Shown in pieces: positions 35,068 through 45,624 of a DNA stretch of 64,000 nt; the stretch's first letter is position 1; every line of letters begins with the position of its first letter. The position numbers and the translations under genes are program-made. The notes under the pieces are model-generated. The model worked only from the letters and a program-made list of their open reading frames with translations. It had not been told where the DNA came from and did not search any database. Source of the DNA: Actinotalea alkalitolerans (GTDB taxonomy: Bacteria; Actinomycetota; Actinomycetes; Actinomycetales; Cellulomonadaceae); NCBI RefSeq assembly GCF_023369855.1, contig NZ_JAMBPP010000009.1, forward strand, positions 62,001 to 126,000, read 5' to 3'.

Positions 35068-36644
35068 GCCCCCGCCGTCCGCAGCCGTGCGGCGATCTGG
35101 ACGGCCCGGACCGCCGCGGCGGCCTTGTTGCGTGACTCGGCGTACTCGAGCGCCTCGACCGAGTCAGCGACGATCCCACCGCCGGCCTGCACGCTCGCCC
35201 GGCCGTCACGGATCAGTGCGGTACGGATCGCGATCGCCATGTCCATGTTGCCGGCGAAGTCGAAGTAGCCCGCGGTCCCGCCGTAGATGCCGCGCCGCGC
35301 GGGCTCGAGCTCGTCGATCAGGGCGATGGCCCGGGGCTTGGGCGCCCCGGACAAGGTGCCCGCAGGGAAGGTGGCGACCAGTGCCTGCAGCGCCGTGGCC
35401 CCCGGTCGCAGACGCCCCACCACCGTGGAGCAGATGTGCATGATGTGGCTGAACCGCTTGACGGCCATGAACTCGACGACCTCGACCGAGGTCGGCTCGC
35501 ACACCTTGACCAGGTCGTTGCGGGACAGGTCGACGAGCATGATGTGCTCGGCACGCTCCTTGGGATCGGCGAGCAGCTCCTCGCCGAGCTCGGCGTCCTC
35601 CTCGGGGCTGCCCCCCCGCGGTCGGGACCCAGCGATCGGGAAGGTCACGACCCGACCCTCGGTGACCTTGACCAGCGTCTCGGGACTCGAACCGACCACC
35701 GCGAAGTCACGACCCTCGGCGTCCTGCAGACGGAAGTGGTACATGTACGGGCTCGGGTTGATCGTGCGCAGCACCCGGTAGACGTCCAGGGGGTCGGCGG
35801 GGCAGTCCAGGTCGAGGCGCTGGGACAGCACCACCTGGAACACCTCGCCCTCACGGATCGCCTCCTTGCCCGCGCGCACCGAGTCCTCGAACTCCTCGCG
35901 GGTGCTGCGGAACTCGAGCTCCGGCTCGGGCCGGTCGTCGAGCACCCCGGCGTTGACCACGACAGGGGCGACCAGTGCCGCCTGCATGCCGTCCAGGCGA
36001 GCGACCGCGTCGGCACGGGCCTCGTCGACCCGCTCGTCGGTGTCGTCGAAGTTGATCGCGTTGGCGATCAGCCAGACCGACCCGTCGACGTGGTCGACCA
36101 CGGCGAGGTCGGTGGCCAGGCACAGGGCGAGCTCGGGCACGCCGAGCTCGTCGGGAGCCTTGGCGGGCAGCGTGGGCTCCCAGTGCCGCACGATGTCCCA
36201 CCCGAGGGTGCCGACCAACCCACCCGTCAGCGGCGGCAGCCCGGGGATCGCCGGGGCCCGCAGCACGTCGAGGGTCGCCGCGAGCACCTCGAGCACGTCA
36301 CCGTCGGTGGGGACGCCGACCGGCACGTCACCGAGCCACCGCGCCTGGGTGCCGTCGACCGTCAACGTCGCCCGGGAGTGCACCCCGATGAACGAGTACC
36401 GCGCCCACGTGCCGTCCACCTCGGCGGACTCGAGCACGAAGGTGCCCGGCCGACCCTGGGCCAGGGTGCGGTAGAGGCCGACCGGTGTGACGTCGTCGGC
36501 CAGGAGCCGTCGGACGACCGGGATCACCCGACGGTCTCGTGCGAGCTCACGGAAGGTGGCCAGCCCGGGCCAGGTGCTGCCCCAGGGGACGTCGACCGGG
36601 GCCTGCTGCGACCCGGCGCCGGGTACCGGCAGAGCGGGGGTCAC
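35064..36644 (-). CDS. trpE: Anthranilate synthase component I
   Basis: 526 aa. Makes anthranilate from chorismate with ammonia or glutamine, the first committed step of tryptophan synthesis. The tryptophan feedback motif Leu-Glu-Ser is in [18 protein letters not shown]. The chorismate-binding domain contains [33 protein letters not shown] and [20 protein letters not shown]. No trpG or trpD is seen in the window, so the glutaminase subunit must be encoded elsewhere. The GTG overlaps the hisI stop by four bases, placing trpE under the hisI promoter. Confidence 0.97.
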   Translation of the reverse strand: MTPALPVPGAGSQQAPVDVPWGSTWPGLATFRELARDRRVIPVVRRLLADDVTPVGLYRTLAQGRPGTFVLESAEVDGTWARYSFIGVHSRATLTVDGTQARWLGDVPVGVPTDGDVLEVLAATLDVLRAPAIPGLPPLTGGLVGTLGWDIVRHWEPTLPAKAPDELGVPELALCLATDLAVVDHVDGSVWLIANAINFDDTDERVDEARADAVARLDGMQAALVAPVVVNAGVLDDRPEPELEFRSTREEFEDSVRAGKEAIREGEVFQVVLSQRLDLDCPADPLDVYRVLRTINPSPYMYHFRLQDAEGRDFAVVGSSPETLVKVTEGRVVTFPIAGSRPRGGSPEEDAELGEELLADPKERAEHIMLVDLSRNDLVKVCEPTSVEVVEFMAVKRFSHIMHICSTVVGRLRPGATALQALVATFPAGTLSGAPKPRAIALIDELEPARRGIYGGTAGYFDFAGNMDMAIAIRTALIRDGRASVQAGGGIVADSVEALEYAESRNKAAAAVRAVQIAARLRTAGA

Positions 36645-37036
36645 GAGACCTCCTCCGCGCCGACGACCGCGTGCAGGTCACCACCCGCCTCGAAGCAGGT
36701 GCGGGTCCCGGTATGGCAGGCCGCACCGACCTGGTCGACCCGGACCAGGACGGCGTCGCCGTCGCAGTCCAGTGCCACCGACCGCACGTGCTGGACGTGA
36801 CCCGAGGTGTCGCCCTTGCGCCAGTACTCCTGCCGCGACCGGCTCCAGAACGTCACCCGACCCGAGGTCAGGGTGCGCCCGAGTGCCTCGTCGTCCATCC
36901 ACCCGACCATGAGGACCTCGCCGGTGTCATGCTGCTGGACCACAGCGCAGACGAGTCCGGCGGGGTCGCGGCTCAGGCGTGCCGCCACCGCCGGGTCGAG
37001 GGCCGTGCGAGGGGCAGGGTCAGGGGTATCGAGCAC
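36641..37036 (-). CDS. hisI: Phosphoribosyl-AMP cyclohydrolase
   Basis: 131 aa, single-domain form without the HisE pyrophosphatase. Opens the purine ring of phosphoribosyl-AMP in histidine synthesis. Zinc/magnesium motifs: [20 protein letters not shown], then [18 protein letters not shown] and the final Cys in TGTRTCF. The GTG at 37036 follows a CAGGAT box by six bases, which fits a leaderless start and defines the first gene of a hisI-trpE-... operon. Confidence 0.95.
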   Translation of the reverse strand: MLDTPDPAPRTALDPAVAARLSRDPAGLVCAVVQQHDTGEVLMVGWMDDEALGRTLTSGRVTFWSRSRQEYWRKGDTSGHVQHVRSVALDCDGDAVLVRVDQVGAACHTGTRTCFEAGGDLHAVVGAEEVS

Positions 37037-37042
37037 CTGACG

Positions 37043-37048
37043 ATCCTG
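37043..37048 (-). promoter_or_regulatory. Candidate -10 box (CAGGAT) before hisI
   Basis: On the minus strand CAGGAT is followed by CGTCAG and the hisI GTG, a six-base distance like that of other leaderless starts here. It would serve hisI, trpE and the following genes. Confidence 0.35.
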
Positions 37049-37082
37049 CCACGCCGGGCCGACCCTCGACCTCGCCGTCCGG

Positions 37083-38951
37083 TCAGCGGGTCTGTGCGAG
37101 CCACGCCGCGTGCATCCCCGCGTACGCGCCCTCGTGCTCGAGCAGCTCCGGGTGGGTCCCGACCTCCACGACGTGACCGTCCTCGACGACCACGACGAGG
37201 TCAGCCGCCTCGGCGGTCGAGAGCCGGTGCGCGATGGTCAGCGTGCTACGACCCTGGGTCAAGGCGTCCAGTGCGCGAGCGATCCGGACCTCGGTGGCCG
37301 GGTCGACCGCACTCGTCGCCTCGTCGAGCACGAGGAAGTCCGCACCGGCGAGATGCGCGCGGGCCAGGGCGACCAGCTGTCGTTCCCCCGCCGACATGCG
37401 CTCACCGCGCTGGCCGACATCGGTCCGCAGGCCGTCGGGCAGGTCGGCGAGCCAGTCCGACAGGCCGAGCTCGGTGAAGGCGTTCTCCACCACCGCGTCG
37501 ATGTCCGGCGTCCCGGCATCACGCACCTCGGCCTGCGCCCCGCGTGCGCCGTAGGCGACGTTCTCCGCGAGGGTCCCCTCGAACAGGAAGCCCTCCTGCG
37601 GGACCAGCACCACCCGCTCGCGGAGGTTGGACAGCCGCACGTCGCGCAGGTCCACACCGTCCAGCAGGACCTGCCCGTCGGTCGGGTCGGCCAGTCGCGT
37701 CGCGAGCTTGGCCAGCGTCGACTTGCCCGAGCCGGTCGCGCCGACCACGGCCACCTTCGTCCGGGCAGGCAGGACGAGATCCACGCCGTGCAGCACCTCG
37801 GGTCCGTCGGGGTAGGAGAAGCGCACCCCGCGGAGCTCGACCTCAGCACCGCCGCGAGGTGTCACCACGCCGTCCGCGCCCGGGTCGACGACCTCGACCT
37901 CGGTGTCGATGACACCGATCACCCGGCGCCACCCCGCGACGGCGTTCTGGAGCTCGTTGAGGATCTCGGTGGCCATCTGGACCGGGCCGGTGAAGAGCTG
38001 CACCAGGAACAGGAAGGCCAGCAGCCGACCGACCGTGAGCGACCCGTCGATGCCGAGCAGGGTCCCCGCGACGACTACCGCGGACAGCACCAGGTTGGCC
38101 ACCAGCACACCGCTCGAGAACACGGTGGCCACCCGGACCTGGGCCCGCACCATCGCGTCACGGGTCGACCTCACCGCGGAGTCGATCCGCCGCTGGGTGC
38201 GCTCACCGACGCCGTAGGCGCGGATGGTCTCGGCCCCGACCACCGCCTCGGAGATCGCGCCGAGCATCGCCCCGACGCTCTCCCGGACCGCGCCGTAGGC
38301 GGCGCTGACCCGCTTCTGGGCCGGTCGCAGGATGAGCACGAGCGGCAGGAAGCAGCCCCACACCACCAGGGTCAGCTGCCACGAGTAGACCAGCATGAGA
38401 CCCGTGGCCACGAGGATCTGCAAGCCCGAGACGAGCAGCATGATCCCGCCCCACTGCACGAACAGGGAGATGGTGTCGACGTCGCTCGTGACCCGCGAGA
38501 CCAGCGCACCACGGCGCTCGGTGCTCTGCGTCAGCACCGAGAGGTCGTGCACGTGCCGGAAGGCGCGCACCCGCAGGGTCGCCAGACCGGCCTCGGTCGA
38601 GGTGAAGAGACGGATGTTGACGAGCGCTGCGCAGGTACCCGCCAGGAGCAGGACCACCGCGGCACCGGTGACCAGGCCCAGCACCCGGGTGGTCTGCGGC
38701 CCCCCTTCGGCCAGGATCCCCGTGTCGATGGTCTGCTGGACCGCGACCGGGACCACGACCCGACCTGCAGCCGAGAGCACGGCCAGCACCAGGGTGACCC
38801 AGATCCCGTGGAGCAGCTGGGGCGAGATCTCGGCACCACGGCGCAGGGTCGCCCAGACCCCGGCGTCGCTCGCGCGCCGCAGGTTGGCGCGCAACGGCGC
38901 GGCCGGGCCGGCCGCGGGCGCTGCTGACCGGCGCAGGGACGGACGCCTCAT
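37083..38951 (-). CDS. ABC exporter half-transporter, catalytically intact subunit
   Basis: 622 aa: six-helix exporter domain (residues ~40-340), then an ATPase domain. Walker A is [10 protein letters not shown]; the signature is [14 protein letters not shown], an unusual Ser-Ala-Gly-Glu form; Walker B is [13 protein letters not shown] with the catalytic Glu; the H-loop is TIAHRLST. The ATG overlaps the end of the partner gene (ATGA), so the two half-transporters are made together and should dimerise in the cytoplasmic membrane. Substrate unknown; such pairs export drugs, lipids or peptides. Confidence 0.9.
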   Translation of the reverse strand: MRRPSLRRSAAPAAGPAAPLRANLRRASDAGVWATLRRGAEISPQLLHGIWVTLVLAVLSAAGRVVVPVAVQQTIDTGILAEGGPQTTRVLGLVTGAAVVLLLAGTCAALVNIRLFTSTEAGLATLRVRAFRHVHDLSVLTQSTERRGALVSRVTSDVDTISLFVQWGGIMLLVSGLQILVATGLMLVYSWQLTLVVWGCFLPLVLILRPAQKRVSAAYGAVRESVGAMLGAISEAVVGAETIRAYGVGERTQRRIDSAVRSTRDAMVRAQVRVATVFSSGVLVANLVLSAVVVAGTLLGIDGSLTVGRLLAFLFLVQLFTGPVQMATEILNELQNAVAGWRRVIGVIDTEVEVVDPGADGVVTPRGGAEVELRGVRFSYPDGPEVLHGVDLVLPARTKVAVVGATGSGKSTLAKLATRLADPTDGQVLLDGVDLRDVRLSNLRERVVLVPQEGFLFEGTLAENVAYGARGAQAEVRDAGTPDIDAVVENAFTELGLSDWLADLPDGLRTDVGQRGERMSAGERQLVALARAHLAGADFLVLDEATSAVDPATEVRIARALDALTQGRSTLTIAHRLSTAEAADLVVVVEDGHVVEVGTHPELLEHEGAYAGMHAAWLAQTR

Positions 38952-40876
38952 CGGCCCTCCTCCTCGTCCGTGGTGGTGTCGGGGACGGTCCGGCGACCCG
39001 GAAGAGCCGACCTGCGACCGGACTCCACGAGGTAGGCCGTGGCCAGGTCGCGGTACCCCGGGTCGCGCGAGAGGAGCTCCTCGTGGCTACCGCGGTCCAC
39101 CACACGCCCGTCATGGATGTGCACGATCTCGTCGGCGAGGAGCACCGAGGACATCCGGTACGCGACCAGCAGCACCGTGGGTCCGGCCTCACGCGGCGCT
39201 CCCGGACCGGCCCGCAGCCCGGCGAGGATCTCCTGCTCGATCGCGGGGTCGACCGCCGAGGTCGCGTCGTCCAGGACGAGCAGCCGTGGACGACGGACCA
39301 GCGCCCGGGCGATCGCGATGCGCTGCCGCTGCCCACCGGACAGGTTGGCCCCCCGCTCCCCCAGCGGCGCGTCGAGCCCCTCGGGCAGCGCGCGCACGAC
39401 CGCATCGACCCGGGCCAGCCGCAGGGCCCGCCAGACGGCGTCGTCGTCGGGGGCACGGGGGTCGTCCTGGTCGGCCAGGGTGACGTTCGCCCGCACCGTG
39501 TCCTCGAACAGGAAGGCGTTCTGCGCGACGAGAGCCACCTGGTCGGTCAGGTCGCTCGCCCGCGCGTCACGCAGGTCGACACCGTCGACCTCGACCGACC
39601 CCGCGCTCGGGTCCTGCAGACGGCTGAGCAGTGAGACGACTGTCGTCTTCCCCGCCCCGGTGACTCCCACCAGCGCGACCGTGCGGCCCGGCGTCAGCTC
39701 GAGATCGATGCCGCTGAGCAGTCGCCGTGGGCCGAGCGGTGTGGGGACGGTGACCTCGACCCCGGTCATCCGGACATGGGCACCCCTGCCCTCACCCGGT
39801 AGCGGCACGTCGCCGGCCGGCATCTCACCGCGCGCGTCGAGCACCCTGGCGATCCGGTCGAAGCCGACCAGGCCCCGCGGCAGCTCACCGAGCACCCAGC
39901 CGAAGGCCCGCACCGGCACCGCCATGAGCGTCAGCAGGTAGGCCGCCGAGACGATCTCGCCGGTCTGCACCGCCCCGGCCGCCGCGCGGTGCGCGCCGAC
40001 CAGCAGAACGATCAGCGTGCCCAGGCTCGGGAGCAGCTCGATCACCGGGTCGAAGACAGCCCTGACCCGACCCACCCGGACGTTGGCGGCTCGTAGGGCG
40101 TCGGTCCGCTCGGCGAACCGGCCCTGCTCGCGGTCCTCGGTCCCCATGGACTTGACCAGCAGCGCGGCCTCGAAGCTCTCGTGCGCGACGTCGGCGACCT
40201 CGGCACGCAGCTGCTGGGCGTGGGTGATCGCCGGGGACATGTACCGCTGGAACACGACGTTGGCCAGGACCGCCAGCGGAAGGACGCTCAGCGCCGTGAC
40301 CGCGAGCAGCACGTCGATCCGCAGGAGCGCTCCGGCCGCCACGACGATCATCACCAGGACACCCAGGGCGAAGGGCAACGGGTTGAACACGCCTGTGGCG
40401 GCCTCCACGTCGGAGCTGGCGTTGGAGAGCAGCTGCCCGGTCGGGTGCGCGCGGTGCCACGTCATCGGCAGACGCAGGTACTGACGCGTCACCCCCCGAC
40501 GGTGCCCGGCCTGCAGGCTCGCGTACCCGATGCCGGCGAAGATCCGGCGCCCGGCCACCGACAGCGCGAGGGTCACGGCGACCGCGACCAGGGCGAGCCC
40601 GGCGAGCCAGAGGTCGGCCCGCGCCTCGGCCGAACCACCCAGCGCGGGGATCACGACCCGGTCGGTCACGGCACCGAGCACCTGGCTGACCGCCACGGTG
40701 GTGGCTCCGAAGACCGCGGAGAGGCCGATCGCGGCGGCGTAGGTGCGGGGCTGCGACGCGATACCGCGCCACATGAGCTGCAGCGAGCGGCGCACCGCAC
40801 CACCGGTCAGGGCCGCCGGCACCGACCCGTCGTCATGCCGGTCCGGTCGGTCGAAGCGTTTCGAGCGCGGGCGCAC
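38948..40876 (-). CDS. ABC exporter half-transporter, degenerate ATPase subunit
   Basis: 642 aa from the GTG at 40876, which has GGAAGGA six bases ahead; an ATG at 40891 lacks a ribosome site. Exporter helices span ~55-340. Walker A VGVTGAGKTT and a canonical LSGGQRQRIAIARAL are present, but Walker B reads LLVLDDATSAVDP (Asp for the catalytic Glu) and the H-loop reads VAYRMSS (Tyr for His). With its partner this gives one active ATP site (partner's Walker B with this LSGGQ) and one degenerate site, the pattern of asymmetric heterodimeric exporters such as TmrAB or BmrCD. Divergent from the gene at 41052. Confidence 0.9.
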   Translation of the reverse strand: MRPRSKRFDRPDRHDDGSVPAALTGGAVRRSLQLMWRGIASQPRTYAAAIGLSAVFGATTVAVSQVLGAVTDRVVIPALGGSAEARADLWLAGLALVAVAVTLALSVAGRRIFAGIGYASLQAGHRRGVTRQYLRLPMTWHRAHPTGQLLSNASSDVEAATGVFNPLPFALGVLVMIVVAAGALLRIDVLLAVTALSVLPLAVLANVVFQRYMSPAITHAQQLRAEVADVAHESFEAALLVKSMGTEDREQGRFAERTDALRAANVRVGRVRAVFDPVIELLPSLGTLIVLLVGAHRAAAGAVQTGEIVSAAYLLTLMAVPVRAFGWVLGELPRGLVGFDRIARVLDARGEMPAGDVPLPGEGRGAHVRMTGVEVTVPTPLGPRRLLSGIDLELTPGRTVALVGVTGAGKTTVVSLLSRLQDPSAGSVEVDGVDLRDARASDLTDQVALVAQNAFLFEDTVRANVTLADQDDPRAPDDDAVWRALRLARVDAVVRALPEGLDAPLGERGANLSGGQRQRIAIARALVRRPRLLVLDDATSAVDPAIEQEILAGLRAGPGAPREAGPTVLLVAYRMSSVLLADEIVHIHDGRVVDRGSHEELLSRDPGYRDLATAYLVESGRRSALPGRRTVPDTTTDEEEGR

Positions 40877-41051
40877 TCCACGTCCTTCCATCGTTCGAGG
40901 GGAGATGCACAGCATCGCACGAGGCGGTGACACGACGCCCCTCGGCCGGGTGCGACCGTGCCCAGGGCTGCGGGCAGGCGACCCGCTCCCCGATGCTCGC
41001 GACCGGCCCGGTCGCGACGCCCGCACGCGGCCTGGCGTGCGACGATGCACC

Positions 41052-41714
41052 ATGCCCTGGCACCACCCCCTCGAGCGCGCTGCGCTGGCCGACGCCCTGA
41101 CCCTCGCCGGTCCCGGAGCCCCCACCCTGTGCGAGGGATGGTCCACCGAGCACCTCGCCGCGCACGTGGTGCTGCGCGAGTCCGCGCCGCTCGTCGCGGC
41201 CGGCATCGTGCTCCGTCCGCTTGCGGCCCGCACCGAGCGGATGACGCTGGACCTGGGTGAGCGGTCGAGCACCCCCGAGGGCTACGCGGCCCTGGTCGAC
41301 CGGGTGCGGACCGGCCCTGCCCCGTGGCACCCCCTGCGCTGGGCCGGGGACGCCCCCCAGCTGCTCGAGCTCTTCGTGCACACCGAGGACGTCCGCCGTG
41401 GGGCGCGCGACGAGGGAGTCGCCCCCCGGCCGGCGCCACCCGCTCACGTCGACGCGCTGTGGCGGGGCCTGTCGCAGGTGGCCAGGCTGCTCTACCGGGG
41501 CTGCCCCGTGACCGTGGTCCTGACCGACGGCGACGGTCAGCTGACCCGTGTCCCGTCCGGCAGGCGGGGAGCGGACCGGTCCGCGACCGTCGTGGTCCAG
41601 GGTCCGGTGGGCGAGCTCGCCCTGCACGCCTTCGACCGGGCCGGCGCCGCCCAGGTCACCGTCGACGGCGAGCCCGAGGCCGTCCGTGCGCTGGACGGGT
41701 TCCGGGCACGCTGA
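41052..41714 (+). CDS. TIGR03085-type metal-binding (DinB/maleylpyruvate isomerase-like) protein
   Basis: 220 aa. The N-terminus PWHHPLERAALADALTLAGP, the TLCEGWSTEHLAAHVVLRE helix and LLELFVHTEDVRRGAR are the family pattern; the histidines in the second and third motifs would bind a divalent metal in a four-helix DinB-like fold. Family members are mostly uncharacterised thiol-dependent or metal-dependent enzymes. It is the only plus-strand gene between 8.2 and 52.4 kb, divergent from the ABC exporter (gap 175 bases) and convergent with hisF (gap 18 bases). Confidence 0.8.
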   Translation: MPWHHPLERAALADALTLAGPGAPTLCEGWSTEHLAAHVVLRESAPLVAAGIVLRPLAARTERMTLDLGERSSTPEGYAALVDRVRTGPAPWHPLRWAGDAPQLLELFVHTEDVRRGARDEGVAPRPAPPAHVDALWRGLSQVARLLYRGCPVTVVLTDGDGQLTRVPSGRRGADRSATVVVQGPVGELALHAFDRAGAAQVTVDGEPEAVRALDGFRAR

Positions 41715-41737
41715 CCGGCGGCATCCGATGGGTCAGC
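41710..41737. terminator. Small hairpin built from two convergent stop codons
   Basis: GCTGACC (41710-41716) and GGTCAGC (41731-41737) pair across a 14-base loop. Each arm contains the stop codon of one of the two convergent genes. It may act as a weak two-way terminator. Confidence 0.35.
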
Positions 41738-42503
41738 GGACGACGATCCCGCCGGCCCGCAGGTGGTCCTTGACCTGCCCGATGGTCAGGGCACCGAAGT
41801 GGAACACGCTGGCCGCGAGGATCGCGTCGGCACCGGCGCGTGCCGCCTCGAGGAAGTGCTCGGGTGTGCCCGCTCCCCCGCTGGCGATCAGCGGGACCGA
41901 GACCACCTCGCGCACCGCGCCGAGCATCTCGAGGTCGAACCCCGAGGTCGTGCCGTCCGCGTCCATCGAGTTGAGCAGGACCTCGCCCGCACCGAGGTCG
42001 ACCGCTCGGCGTGCCCACTCGATCGCGTCGATCCCCGTGCCCCGACGGCCCCCGTGCGTGGTGACCTCGAACCCCGAGGGCGTGGCCGGACCGTCCACGA
42101 CCCGCCGGGCGTCGACCGAGAGCACCAGCACCTGGCTGCCGAACCGTCGCGCGATCTCGGCCACCAGCGCTGGCCGCGCGATCGCCGCGGTGTTGACCCC
42201 GACCTTGTCGGCACCCGCCCGCAGCAGCCGGTCGACGTCGTCGGTGGTGCGCACACCACCACCGACCGTCAGCGGGACGAAGACCTCCTCTGCCGTGCGG
42301 TGCACCACGTCGTAGGTGGTGGCACGGTCTGAGGAGGACGCCGAGACGTCGAGGAACGTGATCTCGTCCGCACCCTCGAGGTCGTACCGCCGTGCGAGCT
42401 CGACAGGGTCGCCGGCGTCCCGCAGGTCGGCGAAGTTGACGCCCTTGACGACGCGGCCGGCATCGACGTCCAGGCACGGGATGACCCTGACAGCGGCAGT
42501 CAT
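41733..42503 (-). CDS. hisF: Imidazole glycerol phosphate synthase cyclase subunit
   Basis: 256 aa, standard length. With HisH (not in this window) it forms imidazole glycerol phosphate and AICAR in histidine synthesis. The two catalytic aspartates are in [15 protein letters not shown] and VLSVDARRV; the phosphate-binding loops are [16 protein letters not shown] and [13 protein letters not shown]. It follows the FKBP lipoprotein gene by nine bases. hisI lies 4.7 kb away, so his genes are dispersed. Confidence 0.97.
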   Translation of the reverse strand: MTAAVRVIPCLDVDAGRVVKGVNFADLRDAGDPVELARRYDLEGADEITFLDVSASSSDRATTYDVVHRTAEEVFVPLTVGGGVRTTDDVDRLLRAGADKVGVNTAAIARPALVAEIARRFGSQVLVLSVDARRVVDGPATPSGFEVTTHGGRRGTGIDAIEWARRAVDLGAGEVLLNSMDADGTTSGFDLEMLGAVREVVSVPLIASGGAGTPEHFLEAARAGADAILAASVFHFGALTIGQVKDHLRAGGIVVR

Positions 42504-42512
42504 GCGCAGTCC

Positions 42513-43385
42513 TCAGCTGTTGCGGCCGTTGGCGGCCAGGATGTCGACGACGAAGACGAGGGTCTCGGTAGCAAGCTCCTGGTCGGTACCCCCATAGCCG
42601 AGCGACGGCGGGATGATGAGCAGGACCTGCGAGCCGACAGTCTGCTCGACGAGCCCCTCGTCCCACCCCGCGATGACGCTGCCCACACCGATCGGGAACG
42701 GGGCGGGCAGCTTGCCCGGGTCCCAGCTCGAGTCGAAGACCGTGCCGTCGGACCAGCGGACCCCGGTGAACTGGACGGTGATCACCTGCATCGGCTCGAC
42801 CTGCGGCCCGGTGGCCTTGATCAGCGGCTGGACGACCAGCTCGCTGGGCGGCTCGCCCTCCGGGATCGTGACGGTCGGTTCGCCGTTCTCGGCGAGCTCG
42901 ACGGTGGGCAGACCGTCACGGGGCTCGACAGGCTCGCCCGCCGCGCGGGTGGGAAGCAGGTCGAAGACCGCCACGGTCGACGAGCTCTGACCGTCCGAGG
43001 GCGGCGCGAGGTGCAGGATCCGCGAACCGACGGTCCGCCCGCTGAGCGCCCGGTAGATGTCGACCCCCAGGGCCTCGGCGCTCAGCAGGTAGGGACGCGG
43101 ATCGCTGGTGAACGTCTCGCCGACCAGGCTCGCGTCAGCGCCGGCCTCGGCGTAGTAGTCCACGAGGATCGGTTGCCCGTCGGCCACCGAGGGCCCCTCG
43201 CCCTCCCAGACGACCTCAGCCCTGGCCTCACCCACGGTCAGGGGCGCCTCGTACTCCAGGACCGGGACCTGGCCCGGCTCACCGGTCACGACCACCTCCG
43301 GGGCAGAACCCTGCTCGGGTGAGCATCCCGAGAGGAGGGCGGCCGCCACCGTCAAGGAGGTGAGGACCGTGGTGAGGCGACGCAC
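42513..43385 (-). CDS. FKBP-type peptidyl-prolyl isomerase lipoprotein
   Basis: 290 aa from a GTG with GGAAGG six bases upstream; the frame is open 42 codons further but the chosen start puts a normal lipoprotein signal at the N-terminus (VLTSLTVAAALLSGC). After the lipid cysteine there are two FKBP-like domains: a degenerate one (VLEYEAPLTVGEARAEVVWEG) and a well-kept C-terminal one (VQFTGVRWSDGTVFDSSWD, then GWDEGLVEQTVGSQVLLIIP and LGYGG). It should help fold secreted proteins on the outer face of the membrane. It lies directly downstream of pafA, a frequent actinobacterial position. Confidence 0.92.
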   Translation of the reverse strand: MRRLTTVLTSLTVAAALLSGCSPEQGSAPEVVVTGEPGQVPVLEYEAPLTVGEARAEVVWEGEGPSVADGQPILVDYYAEAGADASLVGETFTSDPRPYLLSAEALGVDIYRALSGRTVGSRILHLAPPSDGQSSSTVAVFDLLPTRAAGEPVEPRDGLPTVELAENGEPTVTIPEGEPPSELVVQPLIKATGPQVEPMQVITVQFTGVRWSDGTVFDSSWDPGKLPAPFPIGVGSVIAGWDEGLVEQTVGSQVLLIIPPSLGYGGTDQELATETLVFVVDILAANGRNS

Positions 43386-43518
43386 GGGGAGCCTTCCGGT
43401 CGGGCTGGGCAGACAGGGGTGCGACGCCCGAGCACACCGGCCCGGTCCGTCGCGTCGCTCACTGTACGTGCTCAGGAGACCCCGTTGTGCCCCCTGCGGG
43501 CGGACGCTCACACAACCC

Positions 43519-44880
43519 CTACATCGACTCCAGCAGCCGGTCCACGCGCTCGTCGACGCTCAGGAACGGGTCCTTGCACAGGACCGTTCTCTGGGCCTGG
43601 TCGTTGAGCTTGAGGTGCACCCAGTCGACCGTGTAGTCACGACGGGCCTCCTGGGCCCGCCGGACGAAGTCGCCCCGCAGCTTGGCCCGGGTCGTCTGAG
43701 GCGGGACCGCCGTGGCCTCGAAGACGTCGAGGTCGGTCACGACCCGTTCGACCATCCCCCTCGACGCGAGCAGGTTGTACAGGCCCTCGGTCCGCGAGAT
43801 GTCGTGGTACGCCAGGTCGAGGCGCGCGATGCGGGGGTCGTCCAGGCTCAGCCCGTGCTTGGCCTGGTACCGCTCGATCAGCCGCAGCTTGATCACCCAG
43901 TCCAGCTCGCGGTCGACCAGGGCGAGGTTCCCGGTCCGCACGGCGCGCAGGCCCCGCTCCCACAGGTCCAGGGTCTGCTTGATCACCGGGGTCAGCTCGA
44001 CCCCGGTGGCGACGAAGTCCTGGACCCGGGAGAGGAACTCCTCCTGGATCTCGACCGCGGAGGCCGTACGCCCGTTGGCGAGCTGCACCGGCTTGTTCCC
44101 GGTCCGGTCGTGACTGATCTCCCGGATCGCCCGCATGGGGTTCTCGAGCGCGATCTCCCGCATCGGGATGCCGGCCTCGACCAGCCGGAGCACCAGGTCG
44201 GTCGCACCGACCTTGAGCAGGGTCGTGGTCTCGGACATCGAGGAGTCCCCGACGATCACGTGCAGCCTGCGGTAGAGCTCGGCATCGGCGTGCGGCTCGT
44301 CGCGGGTGTTGATGATCGGCCGTGACCGCGTGGTCGCGCTCGACACCGACTCCCAGATGTGATCGGCCCGCTGGCTCAGGCAGTACGTCGCCCCGCGGGT
44401 GGTCGGCAGCACCTTGCCCGCACCGGCCAGCACCTGTCGGGTGATGAGGAACGGGACCAGCACGTCGGCGAGGCGTCCGAAGTCACCCTGCCGGCGCACC
44501 AGGTAGTTCTCGTGGCACCCGTAGGAGTTCCCGGCCGAGTCGGTGTTGTTCTTGAACAGGTGGATGCGGCCCGCGACGCCCTCGTGCTCGAGGCGTTGCT
44601 GCGCATCGGCGACCAGGCCCTCGAGGATCCGCTCCCCGCCCCGGTCGTGAGCCACGAGCTGACGCACGTCGTCGCACTCGGCTGTCGCGTACTCCGGGTG
44701 CGAGCCGACATCCAGGTACAGGCGTGAGCCGTTGCGCAGGAACACGTTCGAGGACCTGCCCCAGGCCACCACCTTGCGGAAGAGGTAGCGGGCGACCTCG
44801 TCCGCCGACAGCCCCCGCCCGCTGTCCACCGCGCACGTCACGCCGTACTCGGTCTCGAGGCCGAAGATCCTGCGGTCCAT
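43519..44880 (-). CDS. pafA: Pup--protein ligase
   Basis: 453 aa, normal for PafA. Joins the C-terminal glutamate of Pup to lysines of target proteins using ATP. The carboxylate-amine ligase fold is shown by [14 protein letters not shown] at the start (ETEYG holds metal-binding acid residues), [36 protein letters not shown] and [18 protein letters not shown]-type loops. It begins three bases after the prcA stop and is the last of the prcB-prcA-pafA group. Confidence 0.97.
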   Translation of the reverse strand: MDRRIFGLETEYGVTCAVDSGRGLSADEVARYLFRKVVAWGRSSNVFLRNGSRLYLDVGSHPEYATAECDDVRQLVAHDRGGERILEGLVADAQQRLEHEGVAGRIHLFKNNTDSAGNSYGCHENYLVRRQGDFGRLADVLVPFLITRQVLAGAGKVLPTTRGATYCLSQRADHIWESVSSATTRSRPIINTRDEPHADAELYRRLHVIVGDSSMSETTTLLKVGATDLVLRLVEAGIPMREIALENPMRAIREISHDRTGNKPVQLANGRTASAVEIQEEFLSRVQDFVATGVELTPVIKQTLDLWERGLRAVRTGNLALVDRELDWVIKLRLIERYQAKHGLSLDDPRIARLDLAYHDISRTEGLYNLLASRGMVERVVTDLDVFEATAVPPQTTRAKLRGDFVRRAQEARRDYTVDWVHLKLNDQAQRTVLCKDPFLSVDERVDRLLESM

Positions 44881-44883
44881 GAC

Positions 44884-45624
44884 TCAGCCCTGCTCGGCAG
44901 GGTGCGACGGCGCAGGCGGTGGGTCGTCGACCTGCGTCGGGAGGAGGTCGGTCAGCATCGCGGCCGGCAACCGACGGAAGGCCCGGCGCGGGCGCGTCCG
45001 GTCGAGCACGGCGACCTCGAGCTGGTCGGGCGGGATGACCCTGGGCTCACCCTCGGGCTGCAGACCGAGCACCTGGACCGCCAGGCGCACCGCTCCGGAC
45101 AGGTCCATGCCGGGCTGCCAGTCCTGCGAGAGACGTGCCCCGATCTGCTCGGCCTGCCCGCCCATCACGACGTGCCCGCGCTCGTCGGCGACCGACCCGT
45201 CGTAGGAGAGCCGGTAGATCTGGTCCTCCTCGGCGGTGGCGCCGACCTCGGCGACGACCAGCTCGACCTCGAGGGGCTTGGACTCGGTGGTGAACACCGT
45301 GCCCAACGTCTGGGCATAGGCGTTCGCCAGTCCGCGCGCGCTGACGTCGGTGCGGTCGTAGGAGTAGCCACGCAGGTCCGCGTAGCGCACCCCGGCCACC
45401 CGCAGGTTCTCGAACTCGTTGTACTTGCCGACCGCAGCGAACGCGATCCGGTCGTAGATCTCCGAGACCTTGTGCAGGGCCCGTGAGGGGTTCTCGGTGG
45501 CGAACGCGATGCCCTCGTCGTACGCGAGCACCACCACCGGGCGACCGCGCGCGATGCCCTTGCGGGCGTAGTCGGCCCGGTCCTTCATGAGCTGCTCGGG
45601 CGAGACGTAGAACGGCATGCTCAT
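44884..45624 (-). CDS. prcA: 20S proteasome alpha subunit
   Basis: 246 aa. Forms the outer, gating rings of the proteasome. Typical start [29 protein letters not shown], then [29 protein letters not shown]. It lacks the catalytic N-terminal Thr, as expected for an alpha subunit. The C-terminal ~30 residues are Pro-rich. The start overlaps the prcB stop by four bases, matching the equal stoichiometry of the two subunits. Confidence 0.97.
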   Translation of the reverse strand: MSMPFYVSPEQLMKDRADYARKGIARGRPVVVLAYDEGIAFATENPSRALHKVSEIYDRIAFAAVGKYNEFENLRVAGVRYADLRGYSYDRTDVSARGLANAYAQTLGTVFTTESKPLEVELVVAEVGATAEEDQIYRLSYDGSVADERGHVVMGGQAEQIGARLSQDWQPGMDLSGAVRLAVQVLGLQPEGEPRVIPPDQLEVAVLDRTRPRRAFRRLPAAMLTDLLPTQVDDPPPAPSHPAEQG

